64,000 bases of DNA from assembly GCA_946406115.1 (NCBI GenBank), contig OX291554.1, positions 13,775,092-13,839,091 of the forward strand. Reading direction: 5' to 3'. A program made the translations under genes and the position numbers. Shown here piece by piece: positions 34,727-46,846 of this stretch (position 1 is the first letter of the stretch; each line of letters opens with the position of its first letter). The notes below the pieces were generated by a model. The model searched no databases and was not told the origin of the DNA. It saw only the letters and a list, made by a program, of their open reading frames with translations. Origin of the DNA: Apoda limacodes. Lineage: Eukaryota; Arthropoda; Insecta; Lepidoptera; Limacodidae.

Positions 34727-35709
34727 AAGGAAGTCTCTTCCCTTTCTAAATTTACTTCCATTAACCGCGGCATCTGGCCTCCAGCACCCGGCGACCGGTT
34801 GGGCCCAGATCTTGTAAAGCTCTTCTTTGCTTCGGGACGACCGTACCTCCAGTTTCCTTTACTTCCAGCTTGACCATCATGGATGTGCCTCACCTTGGAT
34901 CCTCCCACTCCCTCTAGAAGCCCCTTCTGCTTATCTATGTTGTCTAGTCTTCTCAGAAAACTAGTGGCCTTTAGTAACCCGAACCCTTCTTCTCTTGCCA
35001 CTGTCCAAGCGTACTGTACTTCCTTAGAAAAGTGTCGTATAATGTCCCCCACCAATTGTTGCTCCGGAATGGCATATGTCAACATCTTAGCCTGTCCGGT
35101 TAAATGTAAAAAATGTCCCAGCATCGTAGGATGAACCTTCTTGTCCCAACCAGATTGTACTATGTCCCTTCTCAAAGCATTTTGTTCATTTTCCCCCCAA
35201 TATGTATCCAAGAAGTCCCTTTTGAAGTCCTCCAGAGACCCCCATGTCTCTTTATACACTCGAGCCCAATTTCTCGCCTCCCCCTCCAAGCAATCAAAAA
35301 TTCCATCTATCTCATGGTCCCTAAAAGGTGCTCTCTTTAGGTAATACGTCAAATTCTCAAGGAACGTTACTGGATGCAAGCTCTCAGGGGTGCTAAACTT
35401 GGGTCGTTCCACCCCCCCATATTTATACATAGCGCCCACTTGATTGCAGCACTTTATTACCTCCTCATTAACCGTCGGGGGGGTCAGATCGACAATTGGC
35501 TCCGGGTTAGGAACTGGAAGGTTGATCGAGGGGGATGCCGACTCCACAACCAATCCGACCCTTTCCTCTATCCTTTTCTCTAATTCTTGTATTCGCTTAG
35601 TTAAGTCCGCAATGGTCTGTTTATAACCTTCGTTAGTCGCTCTGAGATCCTCACTATCGCTGTTCTCATCGTCGCTCCCCTTAGCTTGTCGTTTTCTAGG
35701 ACGTCCCAT
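34714..35709 (-). CDS. gag: Gag structural protein
   Basis: 331 codons from the ATG at 35709 (MGRPRKRQAKGSDDENSDSE). The frame is open further upstream to a stop near 35797 but without an earlier ATG. Visible layout: a short basic start with Gly at position 2, an acidic stretch, and a heptad-rich segment (IADLTKRIQELEKRIEERV) likely to be a coiled coil. A proline-rich linker follows, then a capsid-like domain with FLENLTYYLKRAP, LEGEARNWARVY and FKRDFLDTYWGENE phrases typical of retrotransposon gag (UBN2/retrotrans_gag type). The tail is basic and glycine-rich. No CCHC zinc knuckle is present, so nucleic acid binding probably relies on the basic tail. The last codons overlap the frameshift signal into pol. 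Confidence 0.93.
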   Translation of the reverse strand: MGRPRKRQAKGSDDENSDSEDLRATNEGYKQTIADLTKRIQELEKRIEERVGLVVESASPSINLPVPNPEPIVDLTPPTVNEEVIKCCNQVGAMYKYGGVERPKFSTPESLHPVTFLENLTYYLKRAPFRDHEIDGIFDCLEGEARNWARVYKETWGSLEDFKRDFLDTYWGENEQNALRRDIVQSGWDKKVHPTMLGHFLHLTGQAKMLTYAIPEQQLVGDIIRHFSKEVQYAWTVAREEGFGLLKATSFLRRLDNIDKQKGLLEGVGGSKVRHIHDGQAGSKGNWRYGRPEAKKSFTRSGPNRSPGAGGQMPRLMEVNLEREETSLGNY

Positions 35710-36229
35710 GATTCTCCCTTCCAAAAAATTTTCTCGATAACCGTGCGCCCCTTCCGCGAACCCTGCAACAACCAAGACGACCGTCTGGGTAAGACCCTAA
35801 ACTTATTTCCTCCTGTCCTAATTCCTAACAGGGCTTTAACAACCTAACTGGGCCTACGACCTAACACACTATTCTTAATAAGCCAAAACCAAGAATTTCT
35901 TATTTAGATAAAGAACGGAACCTCTTAATGACCTCTCGAGATAACACACGTGAATTGGTTAATAATAGAAGATGGCGTCCTCTCAAGACTATAGACCTAT
36001 CAAGGTAACAAGAAAGGATACAGCACCCATGGAAGGGAAAAACAAAGGGGAGAAAGAAAAATAAATAACCCCTATTGAGCCCCTTACCCTCAACTCGCAA
36101 CCACCCCAGAACCCACCCCGTCGAAACAAAAGCAAGCCCCTGCAGCTCTATAATAAGAAACACCAGATATACTCGTTAGACATGAAGAATATAGTAGTTC
36201 GGGAAAAAGGTAATGATGGTTGGAAGCAG
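35710..36229 (-). other. Leader segment just upstream of gag
   Basis: Untranslated leader on the element strand between the 189-bp array and gag. An 87-codon minus frame (35900-36163) has hydrophobic content but no recognisable domain. I do not call it a gene. Confidence 0.5.
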
Positions 36230-37700
36230 CCAACTGAGGTTGTCCGCTATTTGTCATCGGTAATCAGGACGGATACTGACTGACATGCTTAGGTTGAGGA
36301 CCAAGGGTCTCACTCAATCTAGGCTCATTATGATGTATATGCTTCGATTAAGGACCAAGGGCCTCACTCAACCTCGGCTCGTCATGATAGATATTTATAG
36401 GTTTAATATGGCGATTATATTTGAACGCAAGCAGTTGAGTTTGTCCATTTCGGAAATAAACCGTTGCGTTCATCCATTCAATGACATTCAGGAATAAACA
36501 GCTGAGTTTAACTATTCGGCGATGTGCAGAAGCAACTAACTGAGTTTGTTAATTTGATGATAATGGGAAGCAACCAGTTGAGTTCGTTCATCGTTAGCCG
36601 TATTCAATCACAATAGATAATTAACCATGACGATGATGTTTGGACGCAAACGGTTGAGTTTGTTCGTTCTAGCAATAAACAGCTAGGACGGATCTGCCTT
36701 AGTTAAGGACCAAAGGCCTCACTCAATCTAGGCTCATTATAATGTATACGCTTCGATTAAGGACCAAGGGCCTCACTCAACCTCAGCTCGTTATGATAGA
36801 TATAGTAATTAGAATATGGCGATGATGTTTGGACGCAAACGGTGGAGTTTGTTCATTCTAGCAATAAATAGCTAGGACGGATCTGCTTTAGTTAAGGACC
36901 AAAGGCCTCACTCAATCTAGGCTCATTATAATGTATACGCTTCGATTAAGGACCAAGGGCCTCACTCAACCTCAGCTCGTTATGATAGATATAGTAATTA
37001 GAATATGGCGATGATGTTTGGACGCAAACGGTGGAGTTTGTTCATTCTAGCAATAAATAGCTAGGACGGATCTGCTTTAGTTAAGGACCAAAGGCCTCAC
37101 TCAATCTAGGCTCATTATAATGTATACGCTTCGATTAAGGACCAAGGGCCTCACTCAACCTCAGCTCGTTATGATAGATATAGTAATTAGAATATGGCGA
37201 TGATGTTTGGACGCAAACGGTGGAGTTTGTTCATTCTAGCAATAAATAGCTAGGACGGATCTGCCTTAGTTAAGGACCAAAGGCCTCACTCAATCTAGGC
37301 TCATTATAATGTATACGCTTCGATTAAGGACCAAGGGCCTCACTCAACCTCAGCTCGTTATGATAGATATAGTAATTAGAATATGGCGATGATGTTTGGA
37401 CGCAAACGGTGGAGTTTGTCCATTCTAGCAATAAATAGCTAGGACGGATCTGCTTTAGTTAAGGACCAAAGGCCTCACTCAATCTAGGCTCATTATAATG
37501 TATACGCTTCGATTAAGGACCAAGGGCCTCACTCAACCTCAGCTCGTTATGATAGATATAGTAATTAGAATATGGCGATGATGTTTGGACGCAAACGGTG
37601 GAGTTTGTCCATTCTAGCAATAAATAGCTAGGACGGATCTGCTTTAGTTAAAGACCAAAGGCCTCACTCAATCTAGGCTCGTTATGATGTACAAAAGTCT
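36230..37700. repeat. 189-bp tandem array in the leader
   Basis: The phrase GATGATGTTTGGACGCAAAC starts at 36632, 36821, 37010, 37199, 37388 and 37577, exactly 189 bp apart. Units from 36690 on are nearly identical; 36230-36690 holds diverged or shortened units. Each unit carries an internal near-duplication: TTAAGGACCAAAGGCCTCAC with ...CAATCTAGGCTCATTAT, and TTAAGGACCAAGGGCCTCAC with ...CAACCTCAGCTCGTTAT. No coding frame. Confidence 0.95.
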
Positions 37701-38078
37701 GAATAGGGCAATGACGTCCGAGGGTTGTTTATTTAATGATATTAAGAAGCAAATATTAAATTGTTATCAGCAACTATAAGAACCGGTTGTAAAATTTGAA
37801 CCTTGTGTAATAAGGCTGATACTAGAGCGGCCTAATCCCATACTCCGCATATCCCCCTCCTCCCCTTAACTAACCACCCCTCATTCACGCTAAGCCTAAC
37901 TTCCACTAACGACGTATACATATGTACGCATACCTCCACACTCTTATCCAACCATACACCGGAAGCGATCCACCAAAACGGCAGTCGCCGGAACCTTAAA
38001 ACCTCCCTGAACCCCACAAGGCAAGTTTGTCTATCCTAACAACTCACAACTTTCCCCCCCCTTTTCTTTTTTATTTTT

Positions 38079-38948
38079 ATCTTTTTCCCGATGACTTAAG
38101 CACATCTCCAGCATAACACCCTTTTCTTCTTCAGTTAAGGACCTGACTCTCCCACCATCATGCAGGGCCCGACCTCAACTTCGACACATATACACATGTA
38201 TGCATACTAATATGTATACACACATAGACATGCACCGCCCGCGGTCACTCAGGGATCGTACCTGTCGAAACATTACGACCCCCTGCAACTCACACGGCAA
38301 AAATCACAGGGGTTACACTAGCCATGTATAATAAATCCAAATCATTTCAGTTCAGGCCCTAACAAATTACAATCTTTACCCGCGACGATTTAAACACACC
38401 CTCAGCATAACCCTTTTCGCTCTTTCAGTTAAGGACCTGACTCTCCCACCATTAAGGCAGGGCCCGACCTCAACTTCGACACATATACACATGTATGCAT
38501 ACTAATATGTATACACACACATAGACATGCACCGCCCGCGGTCACTCAGGGATCGTACCTGTCGAAACATTACGACCCCCTGCAACTCACACGGCAAAAA
38601 TCACAGGGGTTACACTAGCCATGTATAAAAATCCAAAATCATTTCAATTCAGGCCCTAACAAATTACAATCTTTACCCGCGATGATTTAAACACACCCTC
38701 AGCATAACCCTTTTCGCTCTTTCAGTTAAGGACCTGACTCTCCCACCATTAAGGCAGGGCCCGACCTCAACTTCGACACATATACACATGTATGCATACT
38801 AATATGTATACACACACATAGACATGCACCGCCCGCGGTCACTCAGGGATCGTACCTGTCGAAACATTACGACCCCCTGCAACTCACACGGCAAAAATCA
38901 CAGGGGTTACACTAGCCATGTATAAAAATCCAAAATCATTTCAATTCA
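38079..38948. repeat. ~297-bp tandem array in the leader (3 units)
   Basis: AGCATAAC starts at 38110, 38404 and 38701 (294 and 297 bp spacing). Units share TCAGTTAAGGACCTGACTCT, ACATATACACATGTATGCAT, CGCCCGCGGTCACTCAGGGA and TCACAGGGGTTACACTAGCC. Units 2 and 3 are almost identical; unit 1 differs slightly and ends in a shorter junction. The ATACACATGTATGCATACTA part can form a hairpin. Confidence 0.92.
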
Positions 38949-41799
38949 CGATTCATACCAACCTAAATAATAACCTTGTCCTACTCGGCTGGGTTTAATA
39001 ATTTTGCCTTAGTTTCACATCTACATAGCAGATAATAGTATCTATCCACGTTCTAGCTCACTTTTCACCTTACGCTGAACCTAATTTATATATATATTTA
39101 TATTTCATGCGAATCCTAATTCTGAATAAACGTTAATGCAGTTTAATAAACATTTATTATGTTGACTCCTCCCCTAACAACTTAGCGATTTATACTGTGG
39201 TACCCTCCCCTCTCGTAATGTACATTTCATTTCTAACCGCCCTTAACATGACTACCCTAACAAAACCGGTCCCTGACCTACGTCAATGTTTTTACTCAGA
39301 CATCAACCCCATTTCTCAATTGCTACATATCGCCTACTCGACAGAACCCTTTAAACAGATAATACCTATTAACAATAACCTATTTAGTTCAAAAGGAACA
39401 CGCTACCAGGCATACCCGACCTGAACACCACCTAATACCTGCCATTGTCCTATCTTACCTTTAAGTACACTAAATTTCCTAATCCGATTTGTATATATAT
39501 ATATATATATACATAAGTACACTTCCCGTTTACATTTCAGTATCACACTTCCAATTTATTACCTTCATAAATAATATCACAATAGGTTAAACCCTTTCAC
39601 ATTACTGGTCCGCCTAGTAATAAAATATTTATCGACAATCAATATAATTTGGCAAGCAAAACCATGATCCAAAAGTATCCTAAAATCTGAATCTAATAGC
39701 CCGTGAACGGTAGCAACGAATCTATAAAAGATGACCTAAACCTAACGTCTACATTCGATCGCACAGAATCACCCCAGACAGCTCCGTCGGCCAAACACCT
39801 CACGCTCGCGCCAAAACCCCGGGAAACTCCGAGTTCAAATCCCCGCTCGAGCGCACACCCTTTTCTCCCCCCGTTTATATTATTTGATATAATTTTCTTT
39901 CACCATATCGTATCCCTAAACTAACAACTTACAAAGTACATTTAGTCGTTTTAACATCTACTGTTTACTTTGTTAAGGTTACCTTCTACCAGACATGAAT
40001 CTTCCCGTTGGAGGAAGTTCACCTGGTCTAAGGGCTTAACAGACGTCACCGTCAAGTGAAACAGTAATTAGATGTTCGTACTTTGGAATACCCCTTTAAC
40101 TAAACTTATAAACCGATAATTACACATATATACTGATATGTCTAAATGGCCTATGGGGATGACCCCAACTTACTAAGTCAGCGCTACTTAGTATAAAATT
40201 AAAGTACTGAGATGGATGAGGCCTACTTTAGCTAATATCTTAGTGACCTTATGACCTCACTTCTGCATTAACATTCCAAATGCTCGCTATCCCGCCTTTC
40301 AATGCATTCCCTAATCATAAAATAGCTCACTCTAACTCTTCAATAGTAAAATGATACATTTAGGCTGCACCCTACTTTAATGTACAGGTTTCTGCTTGGG
40401 TTTAAAATCGATTTCGCTGTCCTATGGCAAGTTCCAAACCGAAAATAACATGGCCTTCTACATTCTTTGACTAGCAGATTACTGCATTTGGTTGCGCGGT
40501 TTCTGTCCAAACCATTTTTTTTTTTTCTTTAAGAAAATTACAGCCGAATTTCCCGTTTTCTATTTTTAATTCATAACTCGTTATCAACAAGTTAGCGAGA
40601 GCATAATTTATTCCATGACATGTTAAATAACTACATAGCTAGAAAATTACTGTAATTTAATTTTTATATCGCATGTGATGTAACTGTAATCAAATATTTC
40701 CCCCCCTTTACGCTAAGTTGTGGGCCTATCTATAATATTTTTACGCCACTGGAAAACGAGCTCTATCTGAAACTAACATTGTCGACTCCCGCTACACACC
40801 CGCATAGCAAAGGTATATGTGCGTTGGGGCCCTCTTAAGTGCTCGTTATTTTATTATGTCCTCCCCCTCCCCCAGCATATAAGACCTTTATTCCACAGTG
40901 CCCCCCCCCCCCCCTCTTAATAATAATTCTATGTATATAGACAGTTCATTAAGGCCACCCCAACTATACTGATCTCTAATCTATGTCCATACGGTAATAT
41001 GCCTCGCGACAGGCCACTAAAGTCCATAAGGGGGTTCCCCTTTTTATAAATAGTACGGCTAACTCCTCCACTTTATCAGTTGACAATCACAAGTTCAAGA
41101 ATCCTTCCATAAAACACCTGCGAATTTATATACTTATCCACATCTACTTACGCACACATATACGTACAAACCAACACTCACAAGCTTATTCGAACCGTAC
41201 TCACAATATTAAGCTAAGGTCCATAATTATTGAATAGTGCTATCCAATAATAAATTTATTCGAATCTAGTTTTAAACATTTTCTTGAACCTATGTTATGA
41301 CAATAAGCATATAGGTACTACCACATAGAAGTTCAGATTGAACGAGACTAGTAAGATTTATCTTACGAATACCGTTCCCTAGGTTTCGGATGATTGAGAT
41401 ATACGAATATGTATTTATAAATAAGGTTATTAGATCATACACATACCCCTGCCTACCATTCTATAAATGTAATTTTAATTTTGCGTATTAGCCGTAATTT
41501 TATGTCTACATATTACTAGTAATGCCTTCCTATATCTAAGCCTAAGTCGTAGAATATATCTTACTATACTAGTACCTAAATAGATGTACTGTACTACCTA
41601 ACTAAAATAAACCCATTCTTTTACACTAATTTAATATGGTTTTATCCTAAACTTGTGTCTATAATTAGCTTTACATAACAACTAATTTGCAACCTACCTT
41701 CTAAAAGATATCTCGATATAGTATGGATTTAAGACTATTATTCCGCCTTTCGGTCTCTCACATGGAAAAGGGAGAAAACAAAACGATCTACCCCTTAGG
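38949..41799 (-). other. Leader, no recognised gene
   Basis: Continuation of the element leader. It holds a (TA)n run at 39492-39512 and several C-runs on the plus strand (G-runs in the RNA): 14 C at 40901-40914, and shorter ones near 40699 and 40862. Short plus-strand frames at 39197-39424 and 39703-39924 have no recognisable domain and the latter starts with GTG. Confidence 0.5.
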
Positions 41800-42255
41800 T
41801 TACCGATCCAATTTCCAATCTACCCTCCTTCCAGAAAATTTAATATAGTTCGATGTTATACCAGCATTATTTGTATCATTCACTCCGTGGCCGTGAAATC
41901 GTCCTTTAATAACCCCATTTTGTTTAAAAAATAACAACCCCTGAAATCCCAAATGGCCCGGACCCGAGGGGAGTATTCGAAGACCGGCTCTCGTCTGGTC
42001 GTAGAGGGGAGGCCCTCCGAGCTTATTATTATGTCCAGTGGCGTTATCCGCCACGTTCTCGATGTCCCAGGCGGAGTCTCCGCTCCTTCTTTTCCAACGT
42101 GTTCCAGCGTGGTCAATCCCGGTGACCTTCCTGTCGATCACAATGCGTCTCCTGACCACAACGCCGAGGGTAGGCCACCGCCACCGGAATCCGCACCGCA
42201 AGAGAAGAGGAAACGACGGAAGCGTCGAGGTCGTCGCAAAAAGAATGGTGGACAT
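41800..42255 (-). CDS. Possible small sense ORF in the leader
   Basis: ATG at 42255 opens 151 codons on the element strand, the first sizeable frame after the 5' LTR. The product has an N-terminal hydrophobic stretch followed by arginine-rich segments (VVVRRRIVIDRK) and no domain I recognise. The region is GC-rich for this window and is open in several frames on both strands, which raises the chance of a spurious frame. It competes with the antisense frame over the same bases. Confidence 0.2.
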   Translation of the reverse strand: MSTILFATTSTLPSFPLLLRCGFRWRWPTLGVVVRRRIVIDRKVTGIDHAGTRWKRRSGDSAWDIENVADNATGHNNKLGGPPLYDQTRAGLRILPSGPGHLGFQGLLFFKQNGVIKGRFHGHGVNDTNNAGITSNYIKFSGRRVDWKLDR

Positions 42256-42303
42256 CACCGGGGAGTGGTGCGACTACCTAAATACCTCCGTCCCCAGGTT
42301 TAA
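41953..42303 (+). CDS. Possible antisense ORF, arginine-rich product
   Basis: Real ATG, 116 codons, antisense to the element. The product is rich in Ser/Pro/Val in the middle and ends with a strongly basic cluster (KRKRRKRRGRRKKNGGHH) of the kind used for nuclear import or RNA binding, followed by RGVVRLPKYL. Antisense frames occur in some plant Tat-lineage Gypsy elements and in deltaretroviruses (HBZ), but I see no sequence relation to those. The locally GC-rich base composition could explain the open frame by chance. Function unknown. Confidence 0.3.
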   Translation: MARTRGEYSKTGSRLVVEGRPSELIIMSSGVIRHVLDVPGGVSAPSFPTCSSVVNPGDLPVDHNASPDHNAEGRPPPPESAPQEKRKRRKRRGRRKKNGGHHRGVVRLPKYLRPQV

Positions 42304-42785
42304 TAACATTTTGATTTTTTGATTTTCTTTTATTAAACATACCTTAATCTCAGTATCTTTGTGTATTTCTGCCTGCTGGCTAGCCTTGGGATCCAATATA
42401 ACGTTGGTCTCCGTCTACCTTTACTAAAGTGAAAGCTTAGGTATGTACCTTACTTCTCATTCTGTCACCCCTGTTCTTCTGGAATCCATTTTAATGACCT
42501 CCCATCCGTTGTACGACAACAAAATGTAGGCTTTTACAAGCCTCCTTTAGTTCTTTATCCTATCCTGGTAACGGCAACACATAATGTAGAAACCCCCTCA
42601 CAGTTTATAAAAATAATAAAATTATAAATTTGAACTCACGTGGAGTATACCGACGTACTCGCCAATTTGAATACGTGAAGACATGTGTAATTCTAACATA
42701 TTATTGTTGTCTTTATTATTATAAAAATGTTAATAGTATTTTGTAACCGTTAATGTTATTATTAAAGAAAGCTAATATTTTATTT

Positions 42786-42888
42786 GGCTGTGATCGTCTA
42801 GTGGCGTAATCGTCTATTTGGACCCCTCGTTGTGACCGATAATAACCCCAGATCCTAAGAGGTATGGATTCAATCAGTCCCAGGTGTG
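42786..42888 (+). other. Degenerate tRNA-His-like sequence in 5' LTR
   Basis: Same sequence as at 25578-25680, offset by exactly 17,208. The internal A-box-like part (GATCGTCTAGTGGC) is well kept and the B-box part is poor. Confidence 0.6.
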
Positions 42889-45800
42889 AAAGAACAAAAT
42901 CAAAACCCTAATTTTACATTATACCTACATTAAAAGCAATGGCCTATAACTAATCCTTAACCGCAGAACCACTAAGTCCTGATTAGCATTAGACCAGAAT
43001 TTAAATTACTAAATGCGAGTTTCAGATTAAAATATATGCGATTTATTATCCTAACGTAGTCGAAGTACCCTAGCCTAAGTCACCCTATTCACCAGCCTAG
43101 CTACCTCCTTACAACTCCGAACATGTCTCGTAATAACACGGTTACCCCTCGAACACGATAGGCCTTGAAGTTATAACGACTATGACCGCATACCCCTTAA
43201 GTGAAGTCGTAATCCTATAGTAATGTATGAAATCGCCTTAAAGGAGAACTCTTAAACGGTAAGTAGTCCATCGATACTCTAGTTATCTTGCCCTTAAGTA
43301 AACTTGTAACCTCATAGTAATGTAGGAAAATCACCTTAAAAGGAAGAACCCTTAGACATATGAAAGTACTAACCACTAATAAACTCACTGGCTTCCCCTT
43401 AACTAAAATTATACACTTATAATATAACAAAATCATTTAAGAGACAGACAGACCTATTTAATAACTAAATAAATTATTAGCAGGTACGCTATTGATCCCT
43501 TAATTAACCTATAACCTACACAACTAACCTGTCACCAGTTCTCTAGCTTGCGCTTAAGTGAAGGTCGGAACTAATAACAACATATATAAGGCATTAGGGA
43601 GACAAGCGGACCTATTAAGTACATAGATAAATTATTAGTAGACTAGCTATCGATCTCTTAAGCGAAGTTATAAAACTGTAATGTAATATGAAAGGTCACC
43701 ATACGGATGAACTAACAGATTGAATATATATATAGATAAAAACGAATATACTCGCGGCCTGGCCCTTACGTAAATTACACAACCCTCTCAATAACACTTA
43801 AGAATGCACCACAGACTGACCGATAAGTTTAGTAATTGCATAAAGAGCCTGTTGACAACCCGTTAACAACCCCTAAGTGAAATTATAAAGTCGTAATGGT
43901 ATTCGAGAAGCCACCCCAAAGGCAATCTAAGTATATAAAAAGACTACCACTATCCTTACTAGCTTCTCTTCTAATCTAATCTTATAATAATATATGTAGA
44001 ATCGCCGTAAAGACAAACTAACAAATTAGAAGTAAATGTAACCCTGAAATACATCTACAGCCTACCCTTTAAATAAAGTTATAACATAGTCCTAACCGTA
44101 GGTATCCAGAAATCCACATACATTCATGATTATTATTTTACCACTGAAACTCACGCCATCTGTGTAATAATCGTGGAATTACTCGGTCGATCGATATCTT
44201 AGCTAACTGTCTAATAATGGAGATATTGAGGAGGTCTTATAGAGGGCGCTAAGGGCGGACGATTTAGTATGGAAGTCTATCTAAATCTACCAATCCTAGT
44301 TTCCAGGTCGTTTACGGGTAACCCTAACTGGGAATCATCCAGGAAAATTCACATATACAACCATTCCTTAAGGGTTCGTAAGTTGTTCTATTCAGAATTA
44401 TTGGGCCCGCCACCGAATTATCCCTTCGGCCAATTAAAGACTAACCGGTCAGACTTTCCATACATTTGCCTGTGCGTCGAAGTGCCCAGCTGGCGTCTCG
44501 TGGTCACGTGGGTGCGCAGAGTTCACATTTTAGTCTTCTGCGCAGGTACAGAGTCTAATCGTGTTACTCGACCTTCCTTCGACTAATTTACGTTGGTTCG
44601 GTTTTGGTTTAGTATCTCGCGACCCGGTCAGTACGAATTTCGTTCTTAGATCTAAAATTGAGTTTATGGTTACAAGCTATGGCGATTATCTACACTAGAA
44701 TATAAAGTTTATGAAAACAAAACTATAAAATTGAGACAAAACCTAACGCTCGCCTAACTCATACACTAGGTTGTTCCTACTTGATCGCTAAAATGAATAT
44801 TGAAAATTAATTATGTATAACTTGAATTTGAATAGCCTTAAGGGCCTAGGGTACCGTCTGGCCTTAAGCGGTTGTCAATTGTATCGTACTTATTATCTGA
44901 CTGACGTCTTGGAACCTTTAACAAGGAAGGTATATAACGACCAACTCCTGACAGACTCGTAGATAGGTTTAATCAAACTAGCTTACCTTGTGGCTTCGCC
45001 CTCCTGTCATTTAGTAATTGAGTTAATAGATAACCTTTATCCTTCGTACACCGTGCCTTAAACTGTTCTTTAGGATAGGTAAGTAGTGCTCCCCGCCAAC
45101 TCCTACATTTATAACGCTGCAGAGGTGGCAAACAACCAGACGACCATGTATTTATCCTTACTACTATGACTAACTACGGAACTAAAGGGACCATCTCGTT
45201 ATTATTTGAATATAACCTACGATCGGTCGGTTCGAACCCGAGGCTCCTTAAGTTTAAATAGCCGCTAGTCCGGAGAAGCTATACTCGCCCGAAACATATG
45301 CCGTGCAAGCTAAGTTCACAAGAAATAATAAAATAGGTGTGCGATTACGCACATGGTTAAGTGGTGAATTGTTCATCAGAGTAATTAAGGCGACAGAACA
45401 CCTAGTTTGACACACAATAAATATGTTTAAGGTGGATTGTAAGGAAGACATATCCACACTCAGGACCCGGCGCATTAGCCAGATCAAGTAAGGATTAGCC
45501 CTTTCTGAGTGTTTAGAACTTAACGTTTCGGCTTTCCATACAACAATTCAGAGCCTCATCAGTTAGTAGAGAATTGTGTATGATTATACTAATACGTCTT
45601 CAACGGGGTGATTCATGGCGAAGAATAGAACAAATCCTGACCCACTAACGTCACCTCATAGCCTGTTAATAAAGTTTGGTCAATGTTGAAGTTCTGTCAT
45701 CTTTATCTTAAATGGCTTAGTCAAAACATAAATTAAACAGTATAAAGCAATAAAATAAAGCTTAGATAGTCTAATTAAAAATTAGACTCTCTAGATTAAT

Positions 45801-46388
45801 GTCGCGGCTCTGAAAAACATATGAGGTTTACGTTTATTTTTACACAGGAAACAAATATTTAAATATGAACACAATAATACTTAGCTTTCCAAATCTATCC
45901 GTCGCAATAATGGGTGGAGTGGAGGTACTATTTATCTATGGATTCCTTAAGGAGATTGGGTTAAAAATCCCACATTAAATTTTAGCCACCCATTACCTAA
46001 ACGGCATCTAACAGTTCAGCTTCCCCACTCGACGCCGGTGAAGGGTGGAACTGGAGCCAACCCAGATTTAGGTTTTATCAGCCCCCTCACACCCTTAGAT
46101 TCCTGAAGCCTGCAGTTATCCTAGTATGTCTCTAACATCAAGCCCCAATCTTCCCTAATCTTATAACAAGCCAGACCCCGCTTGAAGAACCCCTACTGTG
46201 ATTGCCCCGTCCTCACCTACCTCTATCTACCAAGGGTCTGCTTGCTTTGGGGGTCACCCATACCGCAACGCAACAAGACATCGGGACTAAAATGATTGAG
46301 ATAGTAAGTAGCGGATATAGAGATATCATTAACATAACCATCAATTACATGTAACATAACTGTACCATTCTAATGAGCGTCTACCAAA

Positions 46389-46846
46389 GCGTGTAGGATT
46401 TTCATCAATGAAGATACATATACACAGGACAGGATTCACACAAGGGTTGCCTGCCAAGTCATGTAAGCATGCCCCGTCACCTCGAGTCCGATCAAAGCGC
46501 GAAGTCGATGCTCAGGACTTGCGTAGGGCTTTCATCAATAAGATATACATATACACAGGACAGGATTTACACAAGGGTTGCCTGCCAAGTCATGTAAGCA
46601 TGCCCCGTCACCTCGAGTCCGATCAAAGCGCGAAGTCGATGCTCAGGACTTGCGTAGGGCTTTCATCAATAAGATATACATATACACAGGACAGGATTTA
46701 CACAAGGGTTGCCTGCCAAGTCATGTAAGCATGCCCCGTCACCTCGAGTCCGATCAAAGCGCGAAGTCGATGCTTAGGACTTGCGTAGGGCTTTCATCAA
46801 TAAGATATACATATACACAGGACAGGATTTACACAAGGGTTGCCTG
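46389..46846. repeat. 131-bp minisatellite in 5' LTR (about 3.5 units)
   Basis: Identical in unit number and phase to the array in the other LTR. This means that the array was copied at integration and has not changed in either LTR since. Confidence 0.95.

Noticed and set aside
32254..35626. Several plus-strand frames of 60-83 codons over gag and pol
   Set aside because: Shadows of the real minus-strand frames, with no domains of their own.
34714..35775. Longer gag start at 35775
   Set aside because: That codon is TTG; the first ATG in frame is at 35709 and begins a plausible basic N-terminus.
36230..38948. CRISPR-like array
   Set aside because: Units are 189 and 297 bp contiguous tandem repeats without unique spacers, in a eukaryotic retrotransposon leader.
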